Assembly: GCA_003024785.1 (NCBI GenBank)
Contig: PUQB01000111.1
Coordinates: 1-64,000 of the forward strand
Source of the DNA: Selaginella tamariscina
Lineage: Eukaryota > Streptophyta > Lycopodiopsida > Selaginellales > Selaginellaceae
Length of the DNA: 64,000 nucleotides
Direction of reading: 5' to 3'
The notes beneath the pieces are model-generated. The model had not been told where the DNA came from, ran no database searches, and saw only the letters and a list, made by a program, of their open reading frames with translations. Both the position numbers and the translations under genes were made by a program. This document shows positions 23,601 through 35,179 of the stretch, in pieces (within the stretch, counting starts at the first letter, position 1; the number at the start of each line of letters is the position of its first letter).

Positions 23601-23854
23601 GGATGCTTGAGAGAGAGCCTGTGCAGTAGCCTTGGAGGATGCTTAGTAGCTACATGCGCCGCGTTGGTGAACCTTGTAGATCTGTGACCACTTGGCGCAA
23701 AGTGGCCAGCTCATGAAATATTTGGTGCTCGCGTTGAAATTGCTCAAAATCGGCCATGATCTATGAAAAAAAAAAGGAGGAAAACGAAGGGAGAAGAATC
23801 AAGGAAAAAAAGTAGTTAAAAATCGGAAAGCTATGAAAGCAGTTACTATCAAAC

Positions 23855-24130
23855 TGTTAAGCCACAATCCAGCAACAAGGAAGTGAGCAGGATTCCGAGA
23901 ACAAGAAAGCTTGACTCAGAAGTAGGACAAGGAGTAGGACAGGGAGCAGGACAGGAACTGGAGCAGGAAAGGAACTAGGAACGAGGAACAAGACAAGAGC
24001 AGGAGGTAAGGAGCAAGACAAAATAAGAACAAGACAAGACAAGATTGATCGTAGAAAGATTGGTGTTGATAATAACTGATTGTACAACAATTAGGTTGGA
24101 GCTTTTATACTCACAACTCCAAAGCTAATC
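23855..24130 (-). repeat. 5' LTR of family A, 5'-truncated
   Basis: In reverse complement it runs from ACCAGATTAGCTT through a TATA box (24102-24110) and a CT-rich leader to GGCTTAACA at 23855. It matches the 3' part of the LTR at 2360-2586. It is cut at about 24130, where family B gag sequence begins. Confidence 0.8.
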
Positions 24131-24272
24131 TGGTTGCATTTCCGATTGACCATCATCTCCTATAAGGTTGATTGTCCCCCTCTGTCCTGTGGCCATAACT
24201 TCTTCGGCTATTTGCATCTCCTCCGGCCTTTCGTTCTACTATCAATGCGGCCACATGTGGTAGCATATTGCT
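24131..24272 (-). mobile_element. Family B gypsy gag fragment
   Basis: The sequence, including CCTTTCGTTCT and TAGCATATTGCT, matches family B gag at about 29040-29150 and 45930-46010 in the same orientation. It is wedged between two pieces of family A LTR that lie in opposite orientations. Confidence 0.7.
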
Positions 24273-24370
24273 TGTCACGACTTGATACATGATGTAGGAT
24301 TCTGGATACAGGATACATGATATAGAATACGGAATACAGGATATGCCTATAGGATATACCTACAGGATAT
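24273..24370 (+). repeat. 5' end of a family A LTR, truncated
   Basis: It begins TGTCACGACTTG like the LTR at 2156 and enters the GGATATACCTACA-type repeat. It stops where the family B LTR begins at 24371. Confidence 0.75.
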
Positions 24371-24929
24371 TGGTCGTCGAGGACTCTGCAGCCAGATGTG
24401 GTGCTTCTTACGAAGCTGCAATGGTCGTCAGGATGTTGTTGAGAGCGTCCAACCTCGGGATCTGGCCGGCAAGCCGGGTCTTACCTCAGGATAATGGAAG
24501 GTATTGGATGGCCTCTACCGGACACCGTGAGGGCCCGTGTACAGGTAGGGGGTTCTATTGAGATGACCTGGCAAAGAGTGTTGCGGGCCAGGAGTAGGGC
24601 AAGCGGGGAACGCCCGCTTGTGAGGTGAATAGAAGGAAATGGATATATATATTGACTGTCCGAGTACAAATTATCTCCGACAGAGGAGTAAGATATAAGA
24701 CGCAGACTTGACTCCTAAAAGACCCCAACCCACTACCCACCTTCCGGCTTATATAGTGGGTTATCTACTGCTAGACCCTAGGTACAGGTGGCGCCTTTCC
24801 ATTGGTCTGCTGCTGGCGACAGAATCCTGCTTGTCACATTTATGCGCCTCCCTCATGTGTGCTGTCCTTTGTACCCTAGGTAGTGGTATGAATGATTGGA
24901 TCTACGCCTAGTTACGCCGCCGCCTAACA
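24371..24929 (-). repeat. Family B LTR copy 1
   Basis: In reverse complement it starts TGTTAGGCGGCGGC, has a CTATATAAG TATA box (about 24750) and ends TCGACGACCA. The same 525-570 bp sequence recurs at 33395-33918 (+), 39803-40344 (+), 41432-41999 (-) and 47673-48242 (-). It is the 3' LTR of the minus-strand block to its right. Confidence 0.85.
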
Positions 24930-27050
24930 TCTGTCGCTATCAATTCATAGCTGAAGTACCTCCTATATCCGGCGCTTTGTCTCGGCGCTCATCTGTGCTG
25001 GTTGGTGTCAGTGCCGGCTGGCCGTGTGAAGTGTCGGACCACCGTCGACCAGATGCCCGAACATATTTGTTGGCACATCCTCGAGCCATGTGCTTAGGCA
25101 TCTGCCCCTTGGAGCTCTCGGTACATGGCGAGTTCGTTCTCTATTGCAGCTAGTGTGGTCTTTAGTGTGGCGATGGTTGCCTCCCGTAGTGTGATCACCC
25201 TTTGGAGCTTTGCCTCGGACCCTGCCTGTTGCTCTCAAACCTGTTTGAGCTGATCCTCTAGGTCCTGCATCTGTTTTTGAGAGTATTGTAGCTCTTGTTC
25301 CCTTTTCGTAAGGCACTGGGCTAGTTGGCGGCCATGCCCCCTTTGTTCAGAAATGGTGATTCGCAATGTGTCTGGTTCCCTAGTTGGGCCTTGCTCCTAT
25401 CCCGAGCTTGATGGCCTTGTATTGCTCGCCTCTGGCTTCCTAAGTAGGGGTCTCGGTTGGCTGGTTGTAGGTGTGGTAATGGCTTTTGAGAGTTGAGTCT
25501 TCGTCAGTAACTCCCTTCTGATCGCCTTCAGTTCTGCTTGTGCTTCCTCGAGCTCCCACACCTTCGTTCTAATCGAGATTTGTGTTCCTATATCTGTTGT
25601 TCCTTTCCTGTTATGACCTGGCTGCAGGCGTGTTGGTCGTCATTGAGTAGCCCTAGGAGAGTTTTGCACTCACTGTATATCCTCTGGAATTCCGCTCTTT
25701 TCTCACTCCAACTTTCCCAGGCGTCCTTCGTTCTCTTCATTGTCAACATACACAGTTGACCCCTTCACTCAGTAGCTCCTTAGCCTTTGGGCAACCTCCT
25801 GGGCTCCCCACCGTCGCTCCGTGAGTTCCGTCACTATGTCATCGTGTTCTTTCGCCACTACTGGGAGGTCGAGGTTGTCATATACCACCATGGCTTCTTC
25901 TAGCTGGTCGAAGGCCCCCGCGAGCTTGGTATAGACCGTGGAGGTCCATCGTCCATTGGCCTAGAAATGTTGGTAGTTACTCTCACACTCATCCTCTAGC
26001 TCGTCCTTCTCTCTCCATGGCTGGGTCCGATGGATTGCTCAATTGCGTCTGTAGAGGATTCTGGTAGTGGGGATCCTATGGCCAGGGGAATCATGTGTAT
26101 GGGTTCTGGCGTTCCAAACCCTGGTGATTCCTAGTTTGGAAAGGGGCTACCCTCCGCTTGTTCCCCTATTGACGCCTGTTCTTCTGTTGAGTCCTGTTCT
26201 TCTGTTGTCGCTTGTTCCTCTGTTGACTCCTATTCCTCTATAGATGCCGATTCCTCCGTTGAATCCTGTTCCTCGGTAGACATCGGTTCCTCCGTTGAAT
26301 CTTATTCCTCTGTTGACTCTGGGGGTTCTGGTTGTTCCCTCATTTGGAATGGTGGTGGTGCCCTCACTACTGTTCGGCCGAACGAGCCTGTGGTCATAAT
26401 AGCAATACGGCCGGCTGTGGGGAGCCTTTGCTCAGTGCCGGTTCAAACTCCATGAATTCCACTAGTTTAGAGCCAGAACCAGGTTTGCTTAAGGTAGTCA
26501 ACCCAATTTACTACGACTCCTTCCCACGCCCTGCAAAGACCATTCACCAGTCGCCTGGTGATTCGGCTCCCTGTTCTTCTGTAAGCATGAAGGCCACTAG
26601 TTTTGAACTCGGTTGCTTCCTCCTTTGCTTGTATGCCTCGTAGTCCATGAGTTCTTGTGGTGGTGGGCTGTTGAACCTTCGTGTCTGAGCATTCCCCTAG
26701 GGCTAGGCCGTCCCTCGTAGTCGGAAGACTATCGCTAGTTCGTCGAACATAATGCAAAGACTGTGCTCCCATCCGTGTAGAATTGTATTCCCCTACGCCC
26801 GGTTTTGACTAGCTACTAGTTTCGCTGACTGGAGGAATTGTCTGGCCTTCTCAACGAATCCTAGGTCTCCACTTCTCCCCACGGAAGGTCAAAGAATTCG
26901 TCCAACCGCAGCTATCTCATGACTCGCCGAACGTCATGTCGCTCGATTAATTCTTTGAACCTGGAGTGCCTGGGTGACACCAGTTCCACTATTCATTCCT
27001 GGCCCTCGATGAACACCAAATCTCTTTGATTATCACCGGCCGATTCCTCT
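24930..27050 (-). pseudogene. Family B 3' ORF (coiled-coil, unknown), copy 1
   Basis: This coding region lies between the protease region and the LTR. Readable blocks in order (minus strand) are: FIEGQE near 27000, SRFKELIERHDVRRV, LRLDEFFDLPWGE (about 26870), TRMGAQSLHYV (about 26770), GIQAKEEATEF and ITRRLVNGLCRAWEGVVVNW (about 26500-26580), then Glu-rich repeats (26150-26330), and near the end NRERTRHVPRAPRG and EDVPTNMFGHLVDGG (about 25040-25100). Frame shifts and stops break it. The same blocks occur in the same order in three other copies (31351-33394, 38020-39802, 42000-43943). I recognise no family. The position resembles that of envelope-like ORFs in some plant gypsy elements, but no signal peptide or membrane helix is evident. 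Confidence 0.55.
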
Positions 27051-27740
27051 CTGTCCACCCCATGGTCATGGTAGTGGAAGTGTGCATTGTACACCTCCTT
27101 CCTGAGTATAAGCATCATGGCAGTCCTTGTGGCATCCTTCGAGGTGACTGGCGCGTCTATCCCTATGCCTAGATACGCAATGATGGCGCCGCCCAACCAT
27201 CATTACCTTCGTAGTGCGTGCCTCACGCATGCAGTCCAACCTCATGGACCATGTGATCCTGTGAGCTGGCCACCATGCGTTTTGAGATCCTGCTTCCGAC
27301 CGCTCCGTCTTCCCCTGTTGCGTCGCCCCATGGTTCGATTGCTCTGCCTCGGGATTCCTCAATCTGTGCTCCATTTGGGTGACCAACGTGGCTACTATCG
27401 ACCGCCCGTCGTGGTACTTGTCCGTTATAGTAGACTGTGGTGGTTTCAATGCTGCTTGGTGGGGCCCATCCTGGCTCTAACTACACAGTCTTACCTGTTG
27501 ATCCCTTCCTGCCGCTTCTTCCCCATACTGGCCCTGTGTGTCCCCCGTCTGGGGTTTCGTGTCCTACTTCTACTAGGGAGGGTCTACGTCGGAGCTTCTC
27601 CCCCCCCCACTTCCCGGGCCGATCTCTGATCGGCCGTGGTAGTGGATACTTCCTGTTGGGCCTAGGACCGGTAGAGGGCTGCCGATCCCTACCGATACCA
27701 GCTTTGGGGGGCTCCATTTGATTGGAGCGGCCATCCACTT
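27051..27740 (-). other. Family B region between protease and 3' ORF (no RT)
   Basis: Arg/Gly/Pro-rich translations (for example RDRQPSTGPRPNRKYPLPRP) are seen on the minus strand. No reverse transcriptase, RNase H or integrase motif is present, although pol should be here. Related sequence occupies the same place at about 44093-45000, so the lack of pol is shared by two units. Confidence 0.5.
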
Positions 27741-28500
27741 GGGTATGTCCACATCGGCCTCCGGAATTGTCTTGGTGGTTGGTGAACCAATGTTCTGGTG
27801 CTGGATAGTTTCAGGCTTCGGTTGCTCCCCTTGTGATCCTTAGTTTGTTCACGTTGAGCTGGCTCTGATGATAGGCCTCCTGCCTGGCGCGACCCAATCC
27901 CGGGGCCGGCTTGCGGGGGTCACTGTTGTGCCCTCGTTTCATCCTCCGCGCCTGCTGAGCTCCTGATATTCCAATGCCTGAATCTCCGCGCAGGGGCCTG
28001 GTTTGGCCTGTGTGTACGGACCTTATTGCCCGTCTGGTTCGGAATTGTATCTGTTGGTGCTCCCAGTCGTGTGTACCTTTGCACCCCTAAGCTAGGGTCG
28101 ACCAGGAGTAGGTTGAATCCCCCCTGGCGTGCATATCTAGGACCACAACGTTGATCCAAAATTTGACCGTTTGGATCTCGACCTCTACTGCCCTCAAGAT
28201 GCCCTTGGGTGCCACCTCGGCCTGATTTGCCATGCGTACCTGAAAAGGAGTGGGCTCCGGTTGGCATACGCAACTTCCTGTGGAGCTCTCTACATGACAT
28301 TGACTGCGACCCCCCATCTATAATCACCTCGCTGACTGTGTGACCCGCCATGCGAACCGGATGGTTGGTACGTCGTTTACGTAGTCCACTTGGTTGCAGT
28401 GCCTCTTGGTGGGGGCCTTGCTACTGTCTGCCCGATTCCCCCATCGTGTGGTGGGAACCAGCGGCGTTTCTTGTTCTGACACCGTCTGGGCCTCCCCCCT
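27741..28500 (-). pseudogene. Family B protease region, copy 1
   Basis: The minus strand reads VDYVNDVPTIRFAWR (about 28340-28385), a degraded active-site region with SEVIIDGGSQSMSCRELH (DGG in place of DTG), FQVRMANQAEVAPKGILRAV and LDMHARG followed by a GGFNLLLVDPSLG frame (about 28080-28130). The same arrangement precedes RT in the autonomous copy at 34200-34560. It is the retropepsin and its C-terminal LLxGRPWL-like tail. Multiple frame changes show decay. Confidence 0.65.
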
Positions 28501-29515
28501 TTTGAAGGCATGGTTTTGCCGTCTCCTTACCTTTCTTAGCGATTCTTGGCCTTGGCTGGGCTCCACGGGTCCCGATGGTCAGTCCTTGCGTTTGCTTCTT
28601 TACCCACTGCTTTAATACTAGGGGTTTTGTTGCCTGCTCCTCTTTTCGTGCCTTCGCGCTCCCCTGGTTCTCCGCCCTTGTGGTTCCCTTGTTTTGTCCG
28701 CTAAGGGAGCCTGCAGTACTATGTTTGTCCCCCGTCCTGTTCTGGCAGTACCATTGTTACTTGGTTCACTTGCAATATGGGGGTTGGAGTTGGGTTAGCA
28801 GGGATCTGCCCGTTACTCGCCCTAGCGACGCTGGCTGCTTGCGCCTCTAGCATTGGTTTGATTAATGATACCCATGAACACTGGTAGAGCGGGTGTGGGC
28901 CTCTGCACAGTGCGCACAACACCTCCTTGCGTTCCGGTCGTCTCTCTCTGTCACCATACCTGGGTCGATACGGTGGCTGCTCACGGGAATGGGACCTACG
29001 ATTCCGGTCTCCCGGGCGGGACCTCCTACGGGGTTGGTTATCTCCCTCCCCTGCGGTCGTAACTCCTTCAGCCATCTGCACCCCCTTCGGTCCCCCGTTC
29101 TACCGTCAGTATGGCTGCCTATGGTAGCCTTTTGCTCAGGAGTTCGGCCAGCCAATAGCAATTGTCCGTGTTGTGAGAACCCGCATGTTACATACCCGAT
29201 AGTACTTGTCCCCGCATGCAGTGTATCCCATTTGAGCCAGTGTCATGGATAAGTCTTCCTTTTGTGTGGCCCTCGTTGGGTTTCCCCCCGCTGCCGCTGC
29301 CTGTGTCCCTTGGTACCTAACTGTTTCTCCCTTTTGGCCGGCTTTGGAGCATCAAAGAGGTTTTCCTCATCCGATGTGGTGTCGTTCGTCCCTTCTGCGT
29401 CCGAATTGTCCTGCGCCTTCCTTTCTTGGCGTCTTTCAGCTTCCCGCTTCTCAGCTTTCTTGGCGTACTGGAGTAACTTGTCGAACGTTCGGCCATGCAG
29501 CATCTCTGTCGTTCC
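28501..29515 (-). pseudogene. Family B Gag C-terminus with zinc knuckle
   Basis: The frame 29081-28719 is Arg-rich (nucleic-acid binding) and contains VLCALCRGPHPLYQCSW. This is a knuckle of the form CX2CX3HX4C, one residue shorter than the usual CX2CX4HX4C. Upstream, 29500-29250 reads TFDKLLQYAKKAEKREAERR and an acidic DEENLFDAPKPAKREK stretch, which matches 46355-46060. The capsid part is missing: at about 29480 the sequence jumps to the N-terminal leader and then meets the oppositely oriented block. Confidence 0.6.
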
Positions 29516-29523
29516 CTCGAGTA

Positions 29524-29722
29524 GGTGAGGCAGGGGAATGCTTGGACACGGAGGTTCAACAGCCCGCCACCACAGGAACTCATGGACTACAAGGCATACA
29601 AGCAAAGGAGGAAGCAGCTAAGTTCGTAACGCTAGTGGCCTTCATGCTTACAGGAAGAAGAGGGAGTCGGATCACCAAGCGGTTGGCGAACGGTCTTTGC
29701 AGGGCATGGGAAGGAGTTGTGG
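29524..29722 (+). pseudogene. Family B 3' ORF fragment at block junction
   Basis: About 200 bp read LMDYKAYKQRRKQ-like and ITKRLANGLCRAWEGVVV, equal to the middle of the 3' ORF (compare 31620-31790). It is flanked by inverted copies of the Gag leader (29480-29515 minus, 29723-29760 plus), so it is the spacer between two head-to-head arms. Confidence 0.6.
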
Positions 29723-31350
29723 TAACTTTTCGAGAGAACGACGGAGATGCCGCATGGCCGAATCTCTGAGCAGCGGTAAACCTGGGACACCAGCTGCAAA
29801 GGTGGTCGCACATTGCCACCGACAAAGAAGGATATGAAGGAACTGCAGCACGTTCGGACGATAGTCCAGGCACGACAGCATGCGGGTATGAACAGCACCC
29901 AGACGAGTGACTTCGCCCAACAATAACCTACGATGTAGAATGGGATGGATGGCAAGACGATGAAAGCTCTCTGCCTCTCGACATAGGTGAAAGTGACGGC
30001 CTCGAAGAGCCCCAACACCAAAGATCAGAACCCATGTTCCGACGAGTACCCCCGAAGGAGGAAACCTCGCACAGGACAACCCTAGGAAGGGCAAGCCTAT
30101 GACGGAGGCAGGAACCTCGAGGGGGCGAAAGCAACCGGATAGCGACGGGGACGTGCAGCGTGACTAGCGCCACGACAAACGTAAGGTAGGAAACCTAGGG
30201 CTGTCGTCACCCACCCAGGGTGACGCAGGGGCCCATGTCTGCCCGAAAAGAGGGGAGGAAGAGCCTCATTCGGAAGGCCCCCATAGGGAGGGCATCAATT
30301 GCCAATAAGGCAACCTCTGCACCAGGAGTTCAGTCGATCGGACGACATAGCAGGCCAGGGTGGTTACTAGGATGAGAACCCAAGGCTTCGGAAGGCCGGG
30401 GTACACACAGGATGACCACCTACGCGAAGGTGACTAGACATCAAGGAGCTGACGGACTAGAAGGAGGCACCAGAAAGAGGGGCCGCATAATGGCCACTTT
30501 AAAGAAGGGACGAGAGGAATTCATCCAAGGGCAGGAGAGATTCACCCGAGCGACTAGTATCGCACCGGCCCCGCGAGGGAAATCCGCTAGGGCACATGGC
30601 AGAGCCACAACCATCACCAGACGGGGGGATACCATCTCGGAGCAAGGAGGAATCACCCCATCGATCATGACCGTCTAGACGTCACGGGGAGATTCCGCGC
30701 ACCGTCCTACAAAATGACTCGTTGGAGGAAGGAATACCGTCCAGGCAAGGTAAGCCACGCCACCAACCGTCAAGTTAGTCCCGCGGAGGAAGCCCCCGAG
30801 GGACAGCCGGGAGGAGCCCGTCCTCGTCACCCCCCTCAATGGGAGGGTAGGGCCACGAGGAAGGAGAAGGGTACCCGTAGAATACCGGGACGTGGATTAC
30901 ACGTCCAAAGCGGAGGGTCCAGATTGGAGCACTTCTCAGGCGCAATGGGACGCCATGGGAACTGACCCGGTTAACTTACTTGCCCGCACGCTCAATCGGA
31001 TGTAGGAGAGCACCATAACAGTGCCCTTACCCGCATTTCATAGAGCGAAGGGGGAAGACACAAACCAACACGTGCACAAGTTCGAACAGGTGTGCGAACT
31101 TCGAAGTGTAATAGACAATCACAAGAAGCTGAGTGCCTTCGCATGCACTCTGGACAAGAAGGCACACGCCTAGTGGATGCGATTCCACGAGGTAAACAAA
31201 GGAGCTTGCTGGGAAACCGCACGAAGGGCGTTTCTGGATACCTTTTGAGAGGAAAGAGAAGAGGAGGTGATCTACAAGCTAACAAGCTTGAAACAGAAAG
31301 CGGAAAGAATCGGTCAACGAATACACGGTCCGCAAGTTCAAGGAATTAAT
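29723..31350 (+). pseudogene. Family B Gag (leader and capsid)
   Basis: The leader reads NDGDAAWPNL and YEGTAARSDDSPGTTACGYE (also found at 41050-41220 minus), then an Arg/Gly-rich stretch to about 30700. The capsid-type part is at 30890-31310: VDYTSKAEGPDWS, HKFEQVCELRSVIDNHKKLS, AFACTLDKKAH and EEVIYKLTSLKQKAE, typical of retrotransposon gag. Several stops interrupt it. At about 31350 it passes directly into the 3' ORF, skipping zinc knuckle, protease and pol, so this unit is internally deleted. Confidence 0.65.
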
Positions 31351-33394
31351 CGGGCAATCCGACATCCGACGAGTCAGGAGGCAGTTGCGGTTGGACGAAT
31401 TCTTCGACCTTCCATGGGGAGAAGTGGAGGACCCAGGATTCGCTGAGAAGGCCAGACAATTCCTCCAGTCAGTGGAACTAGTAACTAGTCAAACCGGCGT
31501 AGGGGAATACAATTCTGCACGGATGGGAGCGCAGTCTTCCGCATTATGTTCAATGAATTAGCGATAGTCTTCCGACTACCAAGGGACAGCCTAGCCCTAG
31601 GGAATGCTCGGACACGGAGGTTCAACAGCCCACCACCACAAGAACTCATGGACTACGAGGCATACAAGCAAAGGAGGAAGCAACCGAGTTCGTAACGCTA
31701 GTGGCCTTCATGCTTACGGGAAAAAGAGGAGTCGGATCACCAGGCGATTGGCGAATGGTCTTTGCAAGGCATGGGAAGGAGTCATGGTAAATTGGGCTGA
31801 CTACCTTAAGAAGTACCTGGTTCAGGCTCTAACTAGTGGAATTCACGGAGTTCTAACTGGCATTGAGCAAAGGCTCCCCACGGCCAGCCATATTGCTATT
31901 ATGATCACAGGCTCGTTCGGTCGAACAATAGTTAGAGCACCATCACCACTCCAAATGAGGGAACAACCAGAACCCCGGAGTCAACAGAGGAACATGACTT
32001 AACAAAGGAACATGAGTCAACAAAGGAACAGGATTCAACAGAGGAACAAGAGTCAACAGAGGAACAGGATTCAACAGAGGAACAAGAGTCAACAGAGGAA
32101 CAAGTGATGACAGAGGAACAGGAGTCAAGAAGGAACAAGCGATGACAGAGGAACTGGACTCAACAGAGGAACAGGACTCAATAGAGGAACAGGCGGAAGG
32201 TAGCCCCTTTCTGGACTAGAAATCACTAGGGTATGGGACTCCGGAACCCATACACGCGATTCCCCTGGCTGTAGGATCCCCACTACCACCAGAATCCCGA
32301 CAGAAGCAATCAAGCAATCCACCGGACCCAGCTAGGGAGGAGAGAAGGACAAACCCGAGGACGAGTGCAAAAGTAACTACCAACATTTCCAGGCGATGGA
32401 TGATGGACCTCCACGGCCTATACCGAACTCGCAGAGGCCTTCGACCAGCTAAAAGAAGCCATGGTGGTATATGACAACCTCGACCTCCCAGCGGTGGCGA
32501 AAGAACATGATGACATAGTGACGGAACTCACGGAACGACAGCAAGAAGCCCGAGAGGTTACCCAAAGGGCTAAGGAACTACTGAGTCAAGGGGTTGACTA
32601 TGTATGTTAACACTGAAGAGAACGAAGGACGCCTGAGAAAGATGGAGCGAGAGGAGAGCGGAATTCTGGAGGCTATACAGTGAGTGCAAAACTCCCTAGG
32701 GCTACTTCAATGATGACTAGCATGCCCACAGCCAAGTCATAGCAGGAAAGGAACAACATACAGGAATGCAAATCTTGATTAGAACGAAGGTGTGGGAGCT
32801 CATGAAAGCACAAGCAGAACTGACAGCGGTCAGAAGGGAGTTACTAACAAGACTCAACTCTCAAAGGCCATTACCACACCTATAGCCAAGCAACCGGGCC
32901 CCTACTCAGGAAGCCAGAGGCGAGTGAATCAAGGCCATCAAGCACGGGACAGAGCACGGCCCAGCTAGGGAATTGGACACACCGCAATCACCACCTCCGA
33001 AACAAGGGGCACGGCTGCCAACAAGCTCAGCTCCTTGCGAAAAGGGAACAGGAGCTACAATGCTCTCGAGAATGGATGCAGAACCTAGAGGATCAACTCA
33101 AGCAGGCCTCGGGAGCAACAGGCAAGGTCTGAGGCAAAGCTCTAGAGGTGATTGTGCTATGAAGCGACCTCACCACACTGAAGACCACGCTAGTCGCAAC
33201 GGAGAACAAAATTGCCATGTATCGGGAGCTCCAAGGGGTGGATACCTAGAGCAATGGCCTGAGGACGTGCCAACAAATAAGTCTGGGCATTTGGTTCAAA
33301 TGGCCAACCGGCGCGGATGCCAACCAGCGCAACAAGCAATGGGACGAAGAGCCGGATAAGGGAGGTACCTCAGGTACAAACTGATAGCGACCGA
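31351..33394 (+). pseudogene. Family B 3' ORF (coiled-coil, unknown), copy 2
   Basis: This is the clearest copy. LRLDEFFDLPWGEVEDPGFA and EKARQFLQSVELVTSQT lie at 31389-31500, ITRRLANGLCKAWEGVMVNW at about 31735-31800, a Thr/Glu/Gln repeat (units like STEEQESTEEQD) at 31980-32190, and a likely coiled coil LAEAFDQLKEAMVVYDNLDL with KEHDDIVTELTERQQEAREV at about 32425-32560. EDVPTNKSGHLV follows near 33260. Frame changes near 31560, 32200 and 32640 show decay. It runs straight into the LTR at 33395. The function is unknown. Confidence 0.55.
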
Positions 33395-33918
33395 TGTCAG
33401 GCGGTGGCATAACCAGCACGCGTGAGGGAGGCGATAAATATGACAGGTAGGACTCTGTCACATGGCGGCAGACCAGTAGGAAGGCGCCACCTATACCTAG
33501 GGTCTAGCGTTAGGTAACCCACTATATAAGCAGGAAGGCGGGTAGTGGGTCGAGGTCTTTTAGGAGTCAAGTCTATGTTTTATATCTTGCTCCTTTGTCG
33601 GAGATAGTTTGTACTCTAACAGGCAATATAATATATCCATATTCCTTTTATTCACCTTACAAGCGGGTGTTCCCTGCTTATCCTATTCTTGGGCTCAGCA
33701 ACACTCTTTGCCAAATTACCGTAGTAGAACTCCCCCTACCCTATACACAGGAACTCGCAGCGTCCAGGTAGAGGCCATCCAACACCTTCCACCACTTTTG
33801 AGGTAAGGCCGGCTTGCCGGTTCGATCCCCCGGAGTTGGACGCTCTCCACAACGTCCTGGCGACCACTGTAGCTTCCTGACAAGCACCACATCTAGTCTG
33901 TGGAGTCCCCGATGACCA
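33395..33918 (+). repeat. Family B LTR copy 2
   Basis: TGTCAGGCGGTGGC...GATGACCA, with CTATATAAG at about 33522-33530. It closes the unit to its left and is also the only LTR at the start of the RT-containing unit to its right. Near its 3' end GGTTCGATCCCC resembles a tRNA T-arm/B-box. Confidence 0.85.
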
Positions 33919-34910
33919 GAGACGACCATTTGACTTGGAGGAGGAAGACAACGGAGAGTCCAATGAGGAGGAAGTGGCAGCCGAACTGGGAAAACCAGGT
34001 TAGTGGGAGCGAAGACGCACTGCGGTGGAAGTGATTGCAGCATAGGTGAGACTGGCATAGGGCACAAAGGCCAGGGGCATGACAGGGATGCATAGGCCCT
34101 TGCTGGGAAGATGCAAGAAACCCAGGTGTTGGTAACCTTAGGAGAGCTACTACATTATCCCAGGGTTTTATGAAGTCTTCACCAGGAGCTGCACGGGCCC
34201 ACAGTCGCGGCCCCAAGGGTTGTAAGAACAGTGGTAGACTTTGTGGACAACGTACCGGCCATACCCGTCCAAGTGGCAGGCCGCACCATCCACAACGTGA
34301 TCGTAGATGGGGGATCATGCGTAATATCATGTCCACAGAACTCCATTAGGAGCTAGGGATGCCGCCCCCGGAGCCCTCACCCTTCCTCATACGTATGGCG
34401 AACCAAGCCAAGGTGGCCCCTAAGGGCATCATGAGGAAGGTAACCATCAGAATCTAGAGCATTAAGTTCCTGATAAAACGTGGTTGTCATCGACATGCAC
34501 GCAAAAGGAGGGTTCGACTTACTCCTGGGCCGGCCGTGGCTCCGGGCACAAGGGTACAACACGATTGGGAAAAGCAGCAGATTTGGTTCCCCATCAAGGA
34601 AGGGGTCATATCCGTTACTACAAAATAAGTCCCGGCACCACCAACGGAATCCCGACCCAGGAATACCACCTCCTAGACTGGGGAGAGGGACTAGAGGATG
34701 AGGAAGAAGCAGCCATCCTAGCATGCTTGCCAGAGCTATTCGTCATAGGAGAGGTGGATCCTCGACAGGAAGTACGGGAGTCGGCCACCACGTACCTAAT
34801 GACTCGGCTAGAAATCGAAGTAGACACCTCAGAAGCTCAAATCCCGAGGTGGCCCATTTTGTGGAAAGAAATGCAGAGTGTAGCCCCACCGGCCTAGGAA
34901 GAGTACCGTA
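33919..34910 (+). pseudogene. Family B protease region (copy with pol)
   Basis: No Gag is recognisable between the LTR and 34200. From about 34230 it reads VDFVDNVPAIPVQVAGRT, then VIVDGGSCVISC (the retropepsin site, DGG for DTG; 34290-34325) and VVIDMHAKGGFDLLLGRPWL (34480-34540). LACLPELFVIGEVDPRQEVR lies near 34715-34780. At least two frame changes occur. The missing Gag means this unit would depend on Gag supplied elsewhere. Confidence 0.65.
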
Positions 34911-35179
34911 GCAAGCCAATGCATGGGTGGAACATGACTCTCCAAGTAGTGGTCATGCAAGTTAGCAAAGGCACCTACAAAGACCCTTGACTAGTAAATA
35001 TTAATGCTCACATTGGAGCTGAGCTAAGAGAGCAGATTGCCAATTGCCTTCGTCAATACAGGGAAGTATTTGCCTAGACCTACCACAACCTAAGGGGAGT
35101 ACCACCAGAGTTCTGCCAGCACCAAATTAAACTAAAACCAAACACCCAACCCAATCGGCAACAACGCTACTGCATCAGC

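Noticed and set aside
27087..27629. 180-codon plus-strand frame
   Set aside because: It is antisense to family B coding sequence; its Pro/Leu-rich content follows from the Arg/Gly-rich sense frame.
29245..29769. 174-codon plus-strand frame
   Set aside because: It crosses the head-to-head junction: antisense Gag first, then a sense 3' ORF fragment. It is not a single gene.
33240..33360. LTR boundary at the end of the 3' ORF near 33240
   Set aside because: Coding similarity between copies continues past it to the conserved TGTCAGGCGGCGGC, which is the boundary shared by all five LTRs.
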